In this document: piece by piece, positions 46,070 through 55,058 of the stretch | Layout of the letters: each line of letters begins with the position of its first letter | How positions within the stretch are numbered: position 1 is the stretch's first letter | Assembly (NCBI GenBank): GCA_028284935.1 | Contig: JANQQQ010000008.1 | Span: forward strand, 62,001-126,000 | DNA length: 64,000 bases | Reading direction: 5' to 3' | From: Croceivirga sp. | Lineage (GTDB): Bacteria; Bacteroidota; Bacteroidia; Flavobacteriales; Flavobacteriaceae | Made by a program: the position numbers and the translations under genes | Notes under the pieces: generated by a model | What the model was told of the DNA's origin: nothing | The model's input: only the letters and a program-made list of their open reading frames with translations | Database searches by the model: none

Positions 46070-47167
46070 TTAGCGAAGGGACTTTTTGTATTCATTTGGG
46101 GTCATACCTACGGACTTTTTAAAAATTTGAAAGAAAGAGGATTTTGAACTGAAGCCCGCTTCTTCCGCCAACGCTGTTAAAGTAAATTTGTCTTGTGAGG
46201 CGATGAGTTCTTTTACCTTATTGATTCGAAAATGGTTTCTATATTCTGAAAAATTCATGCCATGAAACGTGTTGATGTGGCTGGAAAGTTCTTTTTCTTG
46301 CACCCCAAGTTGAGTAGCCACATCAGAAATGGTAACTCCTTTTTCAAGAAAAAACTCCTCAACTGCCATTAATCTGCTTAATCGGGCTTCGAAATTCCTT
46401 ATGCCCTCTTCATTTGCATTGCTCATTGTAATTGTGCTTAAAATTAACCTGGGTTTCACAAATCCAATGAAGCACACATAGTATATGAAAAGTGAGTTCA
46501 AAATGAAATTTGGGTAATAAAATAATAACGTTTCCCTCCCATGATGGATGATTAAATCAATCGCATACATCAAAAAATCAACCGATGTTTTGCATAAAAA
46601 GGAAATGGCGATGACATATAACCATTTGATTTTCCCATGGCCTTTTATACGAGCCTTATGCTCCTTAGTTTCTTTATGGACAAAATGGAGTGCTATTACA
46701 ATAAGAATCAGCGTAAAGATTAAATAGACGAATTCATTTATTCTAAAAAAATTTAATGCTATGATTATACTTGTGATTCGATAGCTGTTCTCCAAAACGG
46801 ATATGCTGAACCAATAAAGATGTAACAATCCATAAACCATTGCGGGTAGAAAGAGTAATAGCTTGTTTCTAGTTGAATATTTTGGCGTTGATTTGAAACT
46901 GTACAGGATATAAAAATAAAATCCAACCCCTATTAAATACTTATAGGGGAAAGGAAATAGATATAACGGCTTGTAAACCTCCAAAACCTTTGCGTCAAGT
47001 AAGGCATAGAAAAGATTTAAAAAACTAAGTGAGATCAAAAACAAAAGAAAATAGCTTGTATTCAATCTTAACGGATTTTGTTTTTTATAAAGAAATAGAC
47101 TTAGGGAGAATCCTTGGATCGCTCCGAAAAGGATAACAATATTTATGAGGTCAAATTCAAATCCCAT
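46070..47167 (-). CDS. Membrane-anchored AraC-family transcriptional regulator
   Basis: The 365-aa protein has seven predicted membrane helices in its first ~230 residues (LINIVILFGAIQGFSLSLFL, FFLLFLISLSFLNLFYALL and onward). Its C-terminal AraC/XylS DNA-binding domain at ~265-365 has two HTH motifs (VTISDVATQLGVQEKELSSH; FTLTALAEEAGFSSKSSFFQ) and the ending MTPNEYKKSLR. This architecture, with an N-terminal 7TM sensor, is common in Bacteroidota. It likely controls the esterase-like gene downstream or the sugar genes upstream. Confidence 0.9.
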   Translation of the reverse strand: MGFEFDLINIVILFGAIQGFSLSLFLYKKQNPLRLNTSYFLLFLISLSFLNLFYALLDAKVLEVYKPLYLFPFPYKYLIGVGFYFYILYSFKSTPKYSTRNKLLLFLPAMVYGLLHLYWFSISVLENSYRITSIIIALNFFRINEFVYLIFTLILIVIALHFVHKETKEHKARIKGHGKIKWLYVIAISFLCKTSVDFLMYAIDLIIHHGRETLLFYYPNFILNSLFIYYVCFIGFVKPRLILSTITMSNANEEGIRNFEARLSRLMAVEEFFLEKGVTISDVATQLGVQEKELSSHINTFHGMNFSEYRNHFRINKVKELIASQDKFTLTALAEEAGFSSKSSFFQIFKKSVGMTPNEYKKSLR

Positions 47168-47339
47168 TGTTAGAAAACTTCCTGTCTAGAATACAATTTA
47201 GAACAAATAGTAAAAAAGTAATGGATTTATCAGGGCTTCAGTCACTTCAATTGGATAAATATTGAAAAGGGTATACCCTATATTGGAGACACCGATGGCG
47301 TACCAATACGGAAAAGGAACATTTATATCCGGTCTTTTG

Positions 47340-48527
47340 CTATTCTGATGGGACACTGGACTCCCATACCATAATTTCATTCCTGTACATGGCATCCAGT
47401 CCCAGTTGAACGCAGCGAGCGGCATTGGCACCACTGTGGATATCCGAAATGGGGGGCTTGTTGTTGAAAATACTGTCCCTAAAATCAATAAGGGCCTGTA
47501 GGCTTGGGTCTTCATGGGAAACCTCGACCGGAATACCCTTGCCTTGCTCCCAATTCACAGTTGCACCAGCAACCCCATCCACTTCGCCCAATTCCTTTTG
47601 ACCACTGGGTTCTGGATAATACCACGCCTTGACGTAGTCCAGAATATAACTTCCCTGATCCCCCAAGACCTTGATTTTGTAATCGTCCATGGCATTACTG
47701 GTAAGACAGGAAAACGTGGCTTTTACCCCTTTGGGATAGCTATAAATAAGATGGACGTTGTCATAGGTCTCGCGGCCATCCTTCCAATAATCGATGCCAC
47801 CCATACCCATGACTTTTTCTGGTATGGCTCCCAAAACCCAATTGACAAAATCCAGTTGGTGTGAGCAGAGTTCAGCCAACAATCCGCCCGAATATTCCCG
47901 GTACATCCGCCAGTTGATAAGCTGTTCCCATTTGGGGTCGGGGACAGGGCGACGCCAATTGCCATTGCGGTTCCATTGGCAATCAAAAGCGGTGATCGTA
48001 CCAATCTTTCCTTGTGTGATTTGTTCCACAATGTGCGTGTACAAGCGTGAGCTATGGTATTGGTGTCCTGTTTGGAAAATCGTATCCGATGCTTCGGCCT
48101 TTTTCACCAATTGCGAAATACCTTGGTAGCCCTTGGCCAAGGTTTTTTCACAATAAACATGCTTGCCAACCTCCAAGGCATCAATGGCAATTTGGGCGTG
48201 CGTGTTGAAAGGGGTGGCGACAAGCACCGCATCCACATCTTTGTCTTCCAGTAGTTTTTGATAGTTGGAATAGCCCTTCACTTCTCCCTCTACCTTGACT
48301 AGGGCTTCCTCCAAACGAAACGGAAGAATATCGCAACAGGCTACCACCCTTAGATTTGGGATTTGGGTAATAATGGGAATCAATCCGCCCCCACGGTCTC
48401 CAGTGCCGATGATTCCGATATTGATGGTATCATTGGCTCCCTTGATTTTCCCAAACCCCAAAACTGAGGTGCCATATAAGGTCACTGAAGTCGCCAAACC
48501 TCCCTTGACAAAATGCCTTCGCTTCAT
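47340..48527 (-). CDS. Gfo/Idh/MocA-family oxidoreductase with Tat-type signal (second of pair)
   Basis: The 395-aa protein has a twin-arginine start (MKRRHFVKGGLA), a hydrophobic stretch and a Rossmann NAD(P)-binding motif (IGIIGTGDRGGGLIP). It contains VACCDI and DAVLVATPFNTHAQIA. The EKTLAKGYQG segment corresponds to the family's EKP motif, with Thr instead of Pro. The C-terminal half is the substrate-binding domain. Such exported dehydrogenases act on sugars or inositols, probably in the periplasm. It lies 3 bases after the homologous gene upstream and is part of a three-gene set with a DUF1080 protein. Confidence 0.88.
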   Translation of the reverse strand: MKRRHFVKGGLATSVTLYGTSVLGFGKIKGANDTINIGIIGTGDRGGGLIPIITQIPNLRVVACCDILPFRLEEALVKVEGEVKGYSNYQKLLEDKDVDAVLVATPFNTHAQIAIDALEVGKHVYCEKTLAKGYQGISQLVKKAEASDTIFQTGHQYHSSRLYTHIVEQITQGKIGTITAFDCQWNRNGNWRRPVPDPKWEQLINWRMYREYSGGLLAELCSHQLDFVNWVLGAIPEKVMGMGGIDYWKDGRETYDNVHLIYSYPKGVKATFSCLTSNAMDDYKIKVLGDQGSYILDYVKAWYYPEPSGQKELGEVDGVAGATVNWEQGKGIPVEVSHEDPSLQALIDFRDSIFNNKPPISDIHSGANAARCVQLGLDAMYRNEIMVWESSVPSE

Positions 48528-48530
48528 TCC

Positions 48531-49862
48531 TTATAACTTAGGCTCCCATCCCTTTTCATACTCCCGTTTCCAATGCTCCATGGCCTTTTCATTGTTCAAA
48601 ACCTTACCGGTTTTCATATCTATGCTTAGGGTCTGCCCAGCATCCTGTGCCATATTGCCTAAATGACAGAGCATGGTGGAAATGCTGGCATCGTTGATGT
48701 CTGCATTCAAGGAATCACCTTTTCGTATGGCATTGAAAAAATTGCTGACGTGATCCACATCAAGTCCACCCATCCCCACGGTATTGGTGGAACCACTCTG
48801 CTGGCCCTGCTCAAACTCAAATTTGATCGGACTTCCCCCTAAATCGTACAATCTATAGGACTCCCTGCTCAATTCAATGGTACCCTTGCTACCATAGATG
48901 GTTGCGCCCCTACCGGGCCGTTCCGGTTTCATAATCACCCTGCTATGACCTGACCATGTGATTAATTTGTTGTTTGGAAACGTATAGGTCACCTGTTGGT
49001 TATCTACAAATTCCCAATCGTCATCATAGGTGTATTTTCCACCAAACGAGGTTACGGTTTCTGGGAGGTCCACCCCTAAGGCCCATCGGCATATATCGAT
49101 TTCATGGGTGCCATTATTGTGTATTTCTCCAGTGCCCCAGTTTCTGAACCAATGCCAATTGTACGGATGGATATTATCGCGATAGTCTTCCCTAGGGGCC
49201 GGTCCTTGCCACAGTTCCCAATCCAGCGTGATCGGGACTTCAACGGTTTGACCCTTGCCAATGGAGAAGCGATTGTTGGAATAATAGGCCTCGCCCTTAA
49301 ACACTTCTCCAATGATTCCATTTCCAATATCTTCAATGGCCATGGCGGTTGTTCGTGACGATCGTTGTTGGTTGCCCATCTGCACCTTTTTGCCATATTT
49401 TTTCTGTGCGGCTACCAAGAGTTCGTTTTCGTGGGGGTTATGACTGCAAGGCTTTTCCACATAGACATGTTTGCCAGCTTGTAGGGCCATAATGGCCATA
49501 GGCGCGTGCCAATGTTCTGGGGTAGCAATGAACACGGCATCCACATCCTTATCCTCCAGGATTTTTCGAAAATCCTTTTCAACCTTGGGCACATACCCAA
49601 TGTTCATTTGGCACCAGGTATTGTGGTTCTCGATGATAATATCGTCAACATCACAATTGTACAATACTTTGGCATTGGGTGCACGATGAATGGCCATAAC
49701 GTGCGCCTTGGCGCGGCTTCGTACCCCAATGACAGCGCAGTTGATCAGTTCGTTGGCACCCAGTATCTTGGCATTGGCCATTCGGGGCAACATCATGCTA
49801 CCTAATGTCATTGCAGCTGTGCTGGCCGTTGTTTTTTTAATAAAATCCCTTCTCGAAGTCAT
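48531..49862 (-). CDS. Gfo/Idh/MocA-family oxidoreductase with Tat-type signal (first of pair)
   Basis: The 443-aa protein begins with MTSRRDFIKKTTASTAAMTL, a typical Tat-like leader. It has a nucleotide-binding region (INCAVIGVRSRAKAHV, a diverged GxGxxG), DAVFIATPEHWHAPMAI and the intact EKPCSHNP motif. GEIHNNGTHEIDICRWALG resembles the glycosidase-like exported members of this superfamily. It forms an operon with the next Gfo/Idh gene (3-base gap) and follows the DUF1080 gene (2-base gap). The set fits a 3-keto-sugar route for breaking glycosides, inferred from context. Confidence 0.9.
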   Translation of the reverse strand: MTSRRDFIKKTTASTAAMTLGSMMLPRMANAKILGANELINCAVIGVRSRAKAHVMAIHRAPNAKVLYNCDVDDIIIENHNTWCQMNIGYVPKVEKDFRKILEDKDVDAVFIATPEHWHAPMAIMALQAGKHVYVEKPCSHNPHENELLVAAQKKYGKKVQMGNQQRSSRTTAMAIEDIGNGIIGEVFKGEAYYSNNRFSIGKGQTVEVPITLDWELWQGPAPREDYRDNIHPYNWHWFRNWGTGEIHNNGTHEIDICRWALGVDLPETVTSFGGKYTYDDDWEFVDNQQVTYTFPNNKLITWSGHSRVIMKPERPGRGATIYGSKGTIELSRESYRLYDLGGSPIKFEFEQGQQSGSTNTVGMGGLDVDHVSNFFNAIRKGDSLNADINDASISTMLCHLGNMAQDAGQTLSIDMKTGKVLNNEKAMEHWKREYEKGWEPKL

Positions 49863-49864
49863 GA

Positions 49865-51280
49865 TTATTCCGCTTTGGTTATTGGTCGTATTTTGATGTT
49901 CTTAAAACTCACCCGGTCCCCATGGTCCTGTAAAAGGATATGCCCTTTTTCTCCCTCTCCAAAATTTGGCCATTTTTCATATTTGCTTTCGGAAACAAGT
50001 TTTCTATAGGGCTCGCTTTTTCGCTCATACGCTAGCACTTTTACACCGTTCAACCAATGTTCCACGTGATTGTCCTTGGACAGAATATAGGCGGAATTCC
50101 ACGTGCCAATAGGATGTACTGGTTTGTTCGGGTCGGCCTGGATCAAATCGTACAATGAGGCCAAGGTCCGACTCCCTTCATGGCTGCCCAGTTTGGCATC
50201 AGGATGTCGCGCGTCATCCAAAATTTGGTATTCCAGTCCAATGGAAGAACCAGGACCCTTATTTAAATCGGTATCCACATAATATTTAATGCCGCTGTTG
50301 GCCCCCTCAGTCAATTTAAAATCGACTTTTAGTTCAAAATCGCCGTAGGTATCGATGGTCACAATATCGCCTCCTGCGGCGGCCTCAGCACCACCACTTG
50401 ACAGCACCGTCAATTCGCCATTTTCCATAACCCAGCCCTTGTCCGGAAAAGTGTCAAGCCGTGCGCCGCGCCAGTCTTGGGTAGTCTCGCCATCCCAGAG
50501 TAATTTCCAGCCGTTCTTTTTTTCATCAACAGTAAGATGATTTTTAGTGATGATAGGTGGTATTGGTGAGACTTTGGAATAGTTGTGGAGGCTATCGGTC
50601 AAAATTTTGATATTCCTCCACATAATTTCGGTGCCTTCTATTTGGTCATCACCAATGCTGTGCACTTGGAGGGCAATAAAACCACGTGATGTTTTATCAT
50701 CAATCAAATGCGCTGCTGGGATGTTATTGACCCAAGTCTTAAGCGTATCTCCAAGGGCCTCGATTCGATAGTGGTTCCATTCGTTCTGTTTAAAGGCGTT
50801 CTGGGCCTTTGGATGGTCGTCCAACGGAAAGAGCCAGCCTCTTCGGGCTTCATCGTAAATGCCCCCGCTCCAAGCACGTTCAGAGGGGTCAATTTCTACT
50901 TGATAGCCATGCACCCTTCCATCCCTATAATGCGGAAAACTATTGCTACGTATCTGTATGCCAGAATTCATGGTAGGGTTTACTTTATATTCCAATTCCA
51001 AAATAAAATCATCGTACATCTTTTCCGAGGTCAAAAAGGAATTGGGCGTATCGTGCACTGTAGTTCCTACGATGCTACCATCCCTTACCCTAAATTGGGC
51101 ATTCCCTCCTTTTTGTGTCCATCCCTCTAGGGTCTCCCCGTCAAAAAGGAGTGACCAAGGTACTTTATCGTTTGGTTTTTGGTTACAGCCCATTACCATG
51201 GCTAGTAAAAGGGAGGTAAAAAGTGGCACATAATGACGTGGTTTGTAATTTTTTGTTAGGTTCTTCATTACCAATTTCAT
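49865..51280 (-). CDS. Secreted lipoprotein with two DUF1080 (3-keto-disaccharide hydrolase) domains
   Basis: 471 aa; an alternative start is the ATG at 51268. The leader HYVPLFTSLLLAMVMGCNQ gives a lipobox Cys. Two tandem concanavalin-like DUF1080 domains follow: ~45-215 (WSLLFDGETLEGWTQKG, NSGIQIRSNS) and ~255-465 (WKLLWDGETTQDWRGAR, NSGIKYYVDT). Members of this family split 3-keto glycosides made by Gfo/Idh/MocA oxidases, which matches the two genes downstream with almost no spacing. Probably surface- or periplasm-facing. Confidence 0.88.
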   Translation of the reverse strand: MKLVMKNLTKNYKPRHYVPLFTSLLLAMVMGCNQKPNDKVPWSLLFDGETLEGWTQKGGNAQFRVRDGSIVGTTVHDTPNSFLTSEKMYDDFILELEYKVNPTMNSGIQIRSNSFPHYRDGRVHGYQVEIDPSERAWSGGIYDEARRGWLFPLDDHPKAQNAFKQNEWNHYRIEALGDTLKTWVNNIPAAHLIDDKTSRGFIALQVHSIGDDQIEGTEIMWRNIKILTDSLHNYSKVSPIPPIITKNHLTVDEKKNGWKLLWDGETTQDWRGARLDTFPDKGWVMENGELTVLSSGGAEAAAGGDIVTIDTYGDFELKVDFKLTEGANSGIKYYVDTDLNKGPGSSIGLEYQILDDARHPDAKLGSHEGSRTLASLYDLIQADPNKPVHPIGTWNSAYILSKDNHVEHWLNGVKVLAYERKSEPYRKLVSESKYEKWPNFGEGEKGHILLQDHGDRVSFKNIKIRPITKAE

Positions 51281-51693
51281 TTTTTACGCGGTTGATGAAA
51301 AGAAATTTGACAACCACTATAGGTGCAAATAGTTCTAATCTTCTAAATGGCGTGCCAGTAATTATGCTGACAGCAAGATTGATTGTATTCTTAATCCATC
51401 CGAAAGCCACCAACAAGAAAATGGATGTGCTGGTGAAGTGATTAGAAAGATAAAAAACTAAAATAAGTTAATCACAATTCCGAGGAATTTGAATACAATT
51501 GATGAACACTTTTTAGTATGTCACATTGATTTAAAGATGAGCTTCGACGTACGTATATGAAGTTGTGTATTGCAAATATCCAATCGCAACGCGTTTGATA
51601 AAAACTCTGGGACTATAACGACCCAGGTCAAAATCAAAGCTTCCCATTCATTACTATCATGTCCGTTTAGAATGATGGTTATTACTTTCCTTC
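51281..51693. other. Intergenic region upstream of the sugar set, no certain gene
   Basis: The minus strand contains an open frame reading LVAFGWIKNTINLAVSII and FAPIVVVKFLFINRVK with two hydrophobic stretches. It has no good start codon and overlaps the beginning of the DUF1080 gene, so I do not call it. The rest, towards 51693, shows nothing recognisable. Confidence 0.4.
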
Positions 51694-52809
51694 TTATTTT
51701 TTATTGACTGCCAACACCGTTCTAAACCCCAAATGCTCTTGCGCCGAATCAAGCGAATTAGCCATTCTTGCCGAAACACGATAACTGGCACAATAATTTG
51801 CATTACACAGAAAAGAGCCTCCTTTGATGACTTTTTCCTCTACATACGGATTGTACGGATTTCGTGCTGATTGAGGTCCCCTCGGATTTTTTATGGTGTC
51901 ATTGGAGGCTGCACGTTTTTGATAGTAGCTTACATTGTACCAATCCTGCGTCCACTCCCACACATTTCCAACCATATCATAAAGACCATATCCGTTCGTG
52001 GGGTAGGAACCTACCGGTGCTTTGTTGCCAAAACCATCGTCAAGGTCGTTTTGCATAGGGAAAGTTCCGCTAAAAGTATTGGCGTTCTGGTTAAGGATTT
52101 TAGTATCGTTACCCCATGGAAAAATAGATTCTGATAGGCCGCCCCTAGCTGCAAGTTCCCATTCGGCTTCGGTGGGCAAACGTCGACCGGCCCAATTGCA
52201 ATAGGCCATTGCATCTTCGTATGCGACGTGTGTCACTGGATGGTTTTCCTTTCCCTTTATACTGCTCCCTGGTCCTTGGGGATGTTTCCAATTCGCACCC
52301 ACTATCCACTCCCACCATTGTGAGTAGTCATTGAAATTGGTCACCGGGGACTCCGGTACCTTAAAAAGAAGCGATCCCGGTTGCATCACAGAGTCATGCG
52401 GTCTTGGAGTATTCGGAGGAAGTTGTTTTCTTATTTCCTCCCAATCAATGGCACGTTCTGCAATGGTTAGGTATCCCGTTTCCGATACAAATTGGGCATA
52501 CTCGGCATTGGTCACTTCAGTAATGTCCATAAAGAAACCATCAACTGCGACGGCATGTTGCGGACGCTCATGGTCCATGGCAAAGGAATCCGAGGATATG
52601 GCTCCTTGCCTGAAAATGCCACCGGGTATCCAAACCATACCATTGGGAGTTTCCAGGCTATCCGGTTTTTTGACCAGTACCGAAATGGGCGTTGACCTCT
52701 TATCCACGGAAACATCCCCTTTTATCTGCCTCTTGCATGAAAAACAAAGAAAACACAAGCAAGCGTGGACCAATAAGGAATGGGGTGGAACTAAGCGTAA
52801 CGAGGACAT
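51694..52809 (-). CDS. Formylglycine-generating-enzyme-like lipoprotein (SUMF1/FGE-sulfatase family)
   Basis: The 371-aa product has a hydrophobic leader ending CFSCKRQ, probably lipidated. The FGE fold starts at ~57 (MVWIPGGIFRQGA) and includes VTNAEYAQFV, HPVTHVAYEDAMAYCNWAGR, RLPTEAEWELAARGG and MVGNVWEWTQDW. Near the end, GGSFLCNANYCASYR contains Cys335 and Cys340, spaced like the two active-site cysteines of true FGE. Many homologues lack them, so this one may really convert a sulfatase Cys or Ser to formylglycine, in the periplasm. No sulfatase gene lies in the window. Confidence 0.88.
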   Translation of the reverse strand: MSSLRLVPPHSLLVHACLCFLCFSCKRQIKGDVSVDKRSTPISVLVKKPDSLETPNGMVWIPGGIFRQGAISSDSFAMDHERPQHAVAVDGFFMDITEVTNAEYAQFVSETGYLTIAERAIDWEEIRKQLPPNTPRPHDSVMQPGSLLFKVPESPVTNFNDYSQWWEWIVGANWKHPQGPGSSIKGKENHPVTHVAYEDAMAYCNWAGRRLPTEAEWELAARGGLSESIFPWGNDTKILNQNANTFSGTFPMQNDLDDGFGNKAPVGSYPTNGYGLYDMVGNVWEWTQDWYNVSYYQKRAASNDTIKNPRGPQSARNPYNPYVEEKVIKGGSFLCNANYCASYRVSARMANSLDSAQEHLGFRTVLAVNKK

Positions 52810-53018
52810 AACATTTTTTTAAACATCCAAATGTAATTTTATTCCCCATTATTTGGGAAGTGGAATTGTGTTTCCTTGAAAAAGCGGTATCATATTTTGA
52901 GGATTCCTTTACAACCTCCAGGAAGAATATATTAAAAGTCATAAAAGAGAATTGTGTTCAAATAGGTTGAAAAAACTCGGGATGGATTATCTTTAAACAA
53001 ATCTTTATCACAACAACA

Positions 53019-53975
53019 ATGGATTTGGTCGTAGGAATAGATATTGGCGGTACAAAAACGAAAATCGGATTGGTCGATGGAAATGGAAAATGCTTGGATC
53101 AAACCTTTTTTCGAACCAGGGAGTATCCCAAATTGGATGATTATTTGGAAAAAGTAAAATCCGAATGTGATGAATTGATAGCGTCTTTGGAGTTCACTCC
53201 AAATATACTTGGATGTGGCATTGGGGCACCTAACGCTTCAAGCAAACGGGGTACGATTGAGAATGCTGCAAATCTGGCATGGAAAGGAACCGTTCCCATT
53301 CTGGGGGAATTTAAAAAGAAATGGGACATGCCCATGCGCATTATGAACGACGCCAGTGCCGCTGCACTCGGAGAACTCCTTTTTGGACGGGGAAAGAAAA
53401 TGACTGATTTCATTGCTATTACCTTGGGAACTGGCTTTGGCGCGGGAATTGTTGCCAATGGACAATTGATTGATGGCTATGATGGTTTTGCAGGAGAGTT
53501 GGGTCATGTTGATATGACCATTGGCGATGGAAGATTAACGGGTTTAGGGGTTGAAGGGGGATTGGAAGCCTACGTTTCCGCTACAGGATTGAAAAGAACC
53601 ATCCTCTACATGCAAAGCCACTATATGGATGACAGCCGATTTAGGGGTATAGCCTATAATGACCTCCATGGTGAAGAAATTACACAAGCTGCTGAGGAGG
53701 GGGATGCCATTGCTATAAAGGCTTTTGATTACACCGCTAAAATCATGGCGCAGGCGTTGGCCAATTTTACGGCATTTACCCAACCGGAAGCCTTTATTTT
53801 AATGGGAGGATTGGTCAATAGCGGCAAATGGATATTGGAACCATTGGAGAAATACCTTGACCAGTTTCTATTACAAGTGTATCGGGGTAAAGTAAAAATA
53901 TTGGAGTCGGGAATGGAAGGTAAGACGGCCGCTATTTGCGGTGCTTCAGCTTTAATTTGGGAAAATCATCGTTAA
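53019..53975 (+). CDS. ROK-family sugar kinase lacking the zinc-binding cysteines
   Basis: The 318-aa protein has the ATP motif VGIDIGGTKTKIGLVD, the catalytic Asp in IMNDASAAALGE, the phosphate motif ITLGTGFGAGIV and GELGHVDM. ROK enzymes normally continue with CxCGxxGCxE. Here residues 170-183 read DGRLTGLGVEGGLE, with all three Cys replaced (Thr174, Leu176, Gly181), although the Gly and Glu positions are kept. It probably phosphorylates glucose or a related sugar. It is divergent from the FGE-like gene. Confidence 0.88.
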   Translation: MDLVVGIDIGGTKTKIGLVDGNGKCLDQTFFRTREYPKLDDYLEKVKSECDELIASLEFTPNILGCGIGAPNASSKRGTIENAANLAWKGTVPILGEFKKKWDMPMRIMNDASAAALGELLFGRGKKMTDFIAITLGTGFGAGIVANGQLIDGYDGFAGELGHVDMTIGDGRLTGLGVEGGLEAYVSATGLKRTILYMQSHYMDDSRFRGIAYNDLHGEEITQAAEEGDAIAIKAFDYTAKIMAQALANFTAFTQPEAFILMGGLVNSGKWILEPLEKYLDQFLLQVYRGKVKILESGMEGKTAAICGASALIWENHR

Positions 53976-53989
53976 ATAGATTCTTTATA

Positions 53990-53997
53990 TATCTTTG
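53990..53997 (+). promoter_or_regulatory. Consensus Bacteroidetes -7 element of the candidate sRNA
   Basis: TATCTTTG matches TAnnTTTG perfectly. It lies just after the ROK stop codon and immediately before a structured, terminator-ended stretch without a gene. Confidence 0.6.
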
Positions 53998-54000
53998 CAC

Positions 54001-54099
54001 CGTTGTGTTGTTTCCGCATTGAGCGGATAGTGTTACGCTTTATGCGATAACCAATGAAAGGCTTTCCTCCTGATCATATCGGGATTGAAGGCTTTTTTT
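54001..54099 (+). ncRNA. Candidate structured small RNA
   Basis: About 99 bases follow the promoter element and hold three hairpins in order: TCCGC/GCGGA (54013-54027), GTTACGC/GCGATAAC with one bulge (54032-54051) and a long terminator stem (54057-54099) ending in seven T. There is no open frame of note. The region lies between the converging ROK and hutG genes, and its terminator overlaps the hutG stop. A dedicated promoter plus several hairpins argues for an independent RNA rather than just a gene terminator. I cannot assign an Rfam family; small flavobacterial RNAs such as Flavo-1 should be tested. Confidence 0.5.
54057..54099 (+). terminator. Strong terminator of the candidate sRNA
   Basis: Stem AAAGGCTTTC ... 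TCCTGAT / ATCGGGA ... GAAGGCTTTT with a three-base loop, a small internal loop, some G-T pairs and a T-run. Confidence 0.75.
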
Positions 54100-55054
54100 A
54101 TTGTGGGAATTCAGCATGGATGATGTGATGAATTAGGGAAGCGCCCAATTTTGCAGTGAGGCCGTCCACGTCGTATTTTGGATTCATTTCCGCTATGTCC
54201 ATACTGATCAGTTTTCCCGAAGCCGTAATGGTTTCCAAACTTTCCAAAACTACATCTGGAGAAAAACCTAGAGGAGAGGAAGCACTTACACCAGGGGCAT
54301 AGGCCGAAGAAAATCCATCCAAATCGATAGTGACATACACATGATCCACTTTTTCCATAAACGCCCTGATCCATGTATTGATTTCTTTTACAAATTGAAT
54401 TCTAAAGGTGTTTTGCAGTACGTAAGTAACATTGAGTTTTGAAGCCGTTTGAAAAAGTATTTGGTCATTGGCATCTTTGCGAATACCTAAACACAGATAG
54501 TGAAAGGGTTCATTTTCATTGGCAATTTGGAAGAAAGGTGTTCCTGAATTGGGGCCGTCGTCATCTGAACGAAGATCAAAATGGGCGTCAAAATTAATAA
54601 TACCGATGGAAGGTCTTTGATTTTGGGACAACAGATATCTTTTAATTCCATTGTAATGACCATAGGCAATATCGTGCCCCCCGCCGATGAGTATTGGAAA
54701 GGCCTTTTTGGAAAGTAATTCAGCGACTTGCTCAGACAAAAGGTCCTGAATGTTTTCAAGCTTCCCACTTTCGTAGCATATATCCCCAGCGTCGATTAGT
54801 TTTTGTAGGGAAGAAATATGATTGGGCATTTTTCCCAAGGCTTTTCGAATGGAGTTTGGACCCTCCTTGGTCCCTACCCGGCCTTGGTTGAGACGAACAC
54901 CTTCATCACATTGATAGCCTAAAATTGCGAATTGGTTTCCAGTGGTTGGAAGTTGATCAATAGGCAGACATTGTATTTTTTCATGTAAATACAGCGCATC
55001 CTTAGATTTACGACCGGACCAGTTATTCTTTTTCGGGGGATAATACTTGGCCAT
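54098..55054 (-). CDS. hutG: Formimidoylglutamase (arginase family), last gene of the hut operon
   Basis: The 318-aa protein carries the arginase-family manganese motifs: GGGHDIAYGHY, NFDAHFDLR and VTIDLDGFSSAYAPG. It would hydrolyse N-formimidoyl-L-glutamate to glutamate and formamide, the last step of histidine breakdown. It starts 4 bases after hutU. The operon context makes hutG the best of the possible ureohydrolase assignments. Confidence 0.92.
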   Translation of the reverse strand: MAKYYPPKKNNWSGRKSKDALYLHEKIQCLPIDQLPTTGNQFAILGYQCDEGVRLNQGRVGTKEGPNSIRKALGKMPNHISSLQKLIDAGDICYESGKLENIQDLLSEQVAELLSKKAFPILIGGGHDIAYGHYNGIKRYLLSQNQRPSIGIINFDAHFDLRSDDDGPNSGTPFFQIANENEPFHYLCLGIRKDANDQILFQTASKLNVTYVLQNTFRIQFVKEINTWIRAFMEKVDHVYVTIDLDGFSSAYAPGVSASSPLGFSPDVVLESLETITASGKLISMDIAEMNPKYDVDGLTAKLGASLIHHIIHAEFPQ

Positions 55055-55058
55055 TTGA

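Noticed and set aside
47198..47515. 105-codon minus-strand frame overlapping the end of the Gfo/Idh gene
   Set aside because: It mostly overlaps a well-supported gene in another frame and shows no family features.
51183..51416. A small membrane protein gene on the minus strand
   Set aside because: Hydrophobic stretches are present, but there is no credible start and it overlaps the beginning of the DUF1080 gene.
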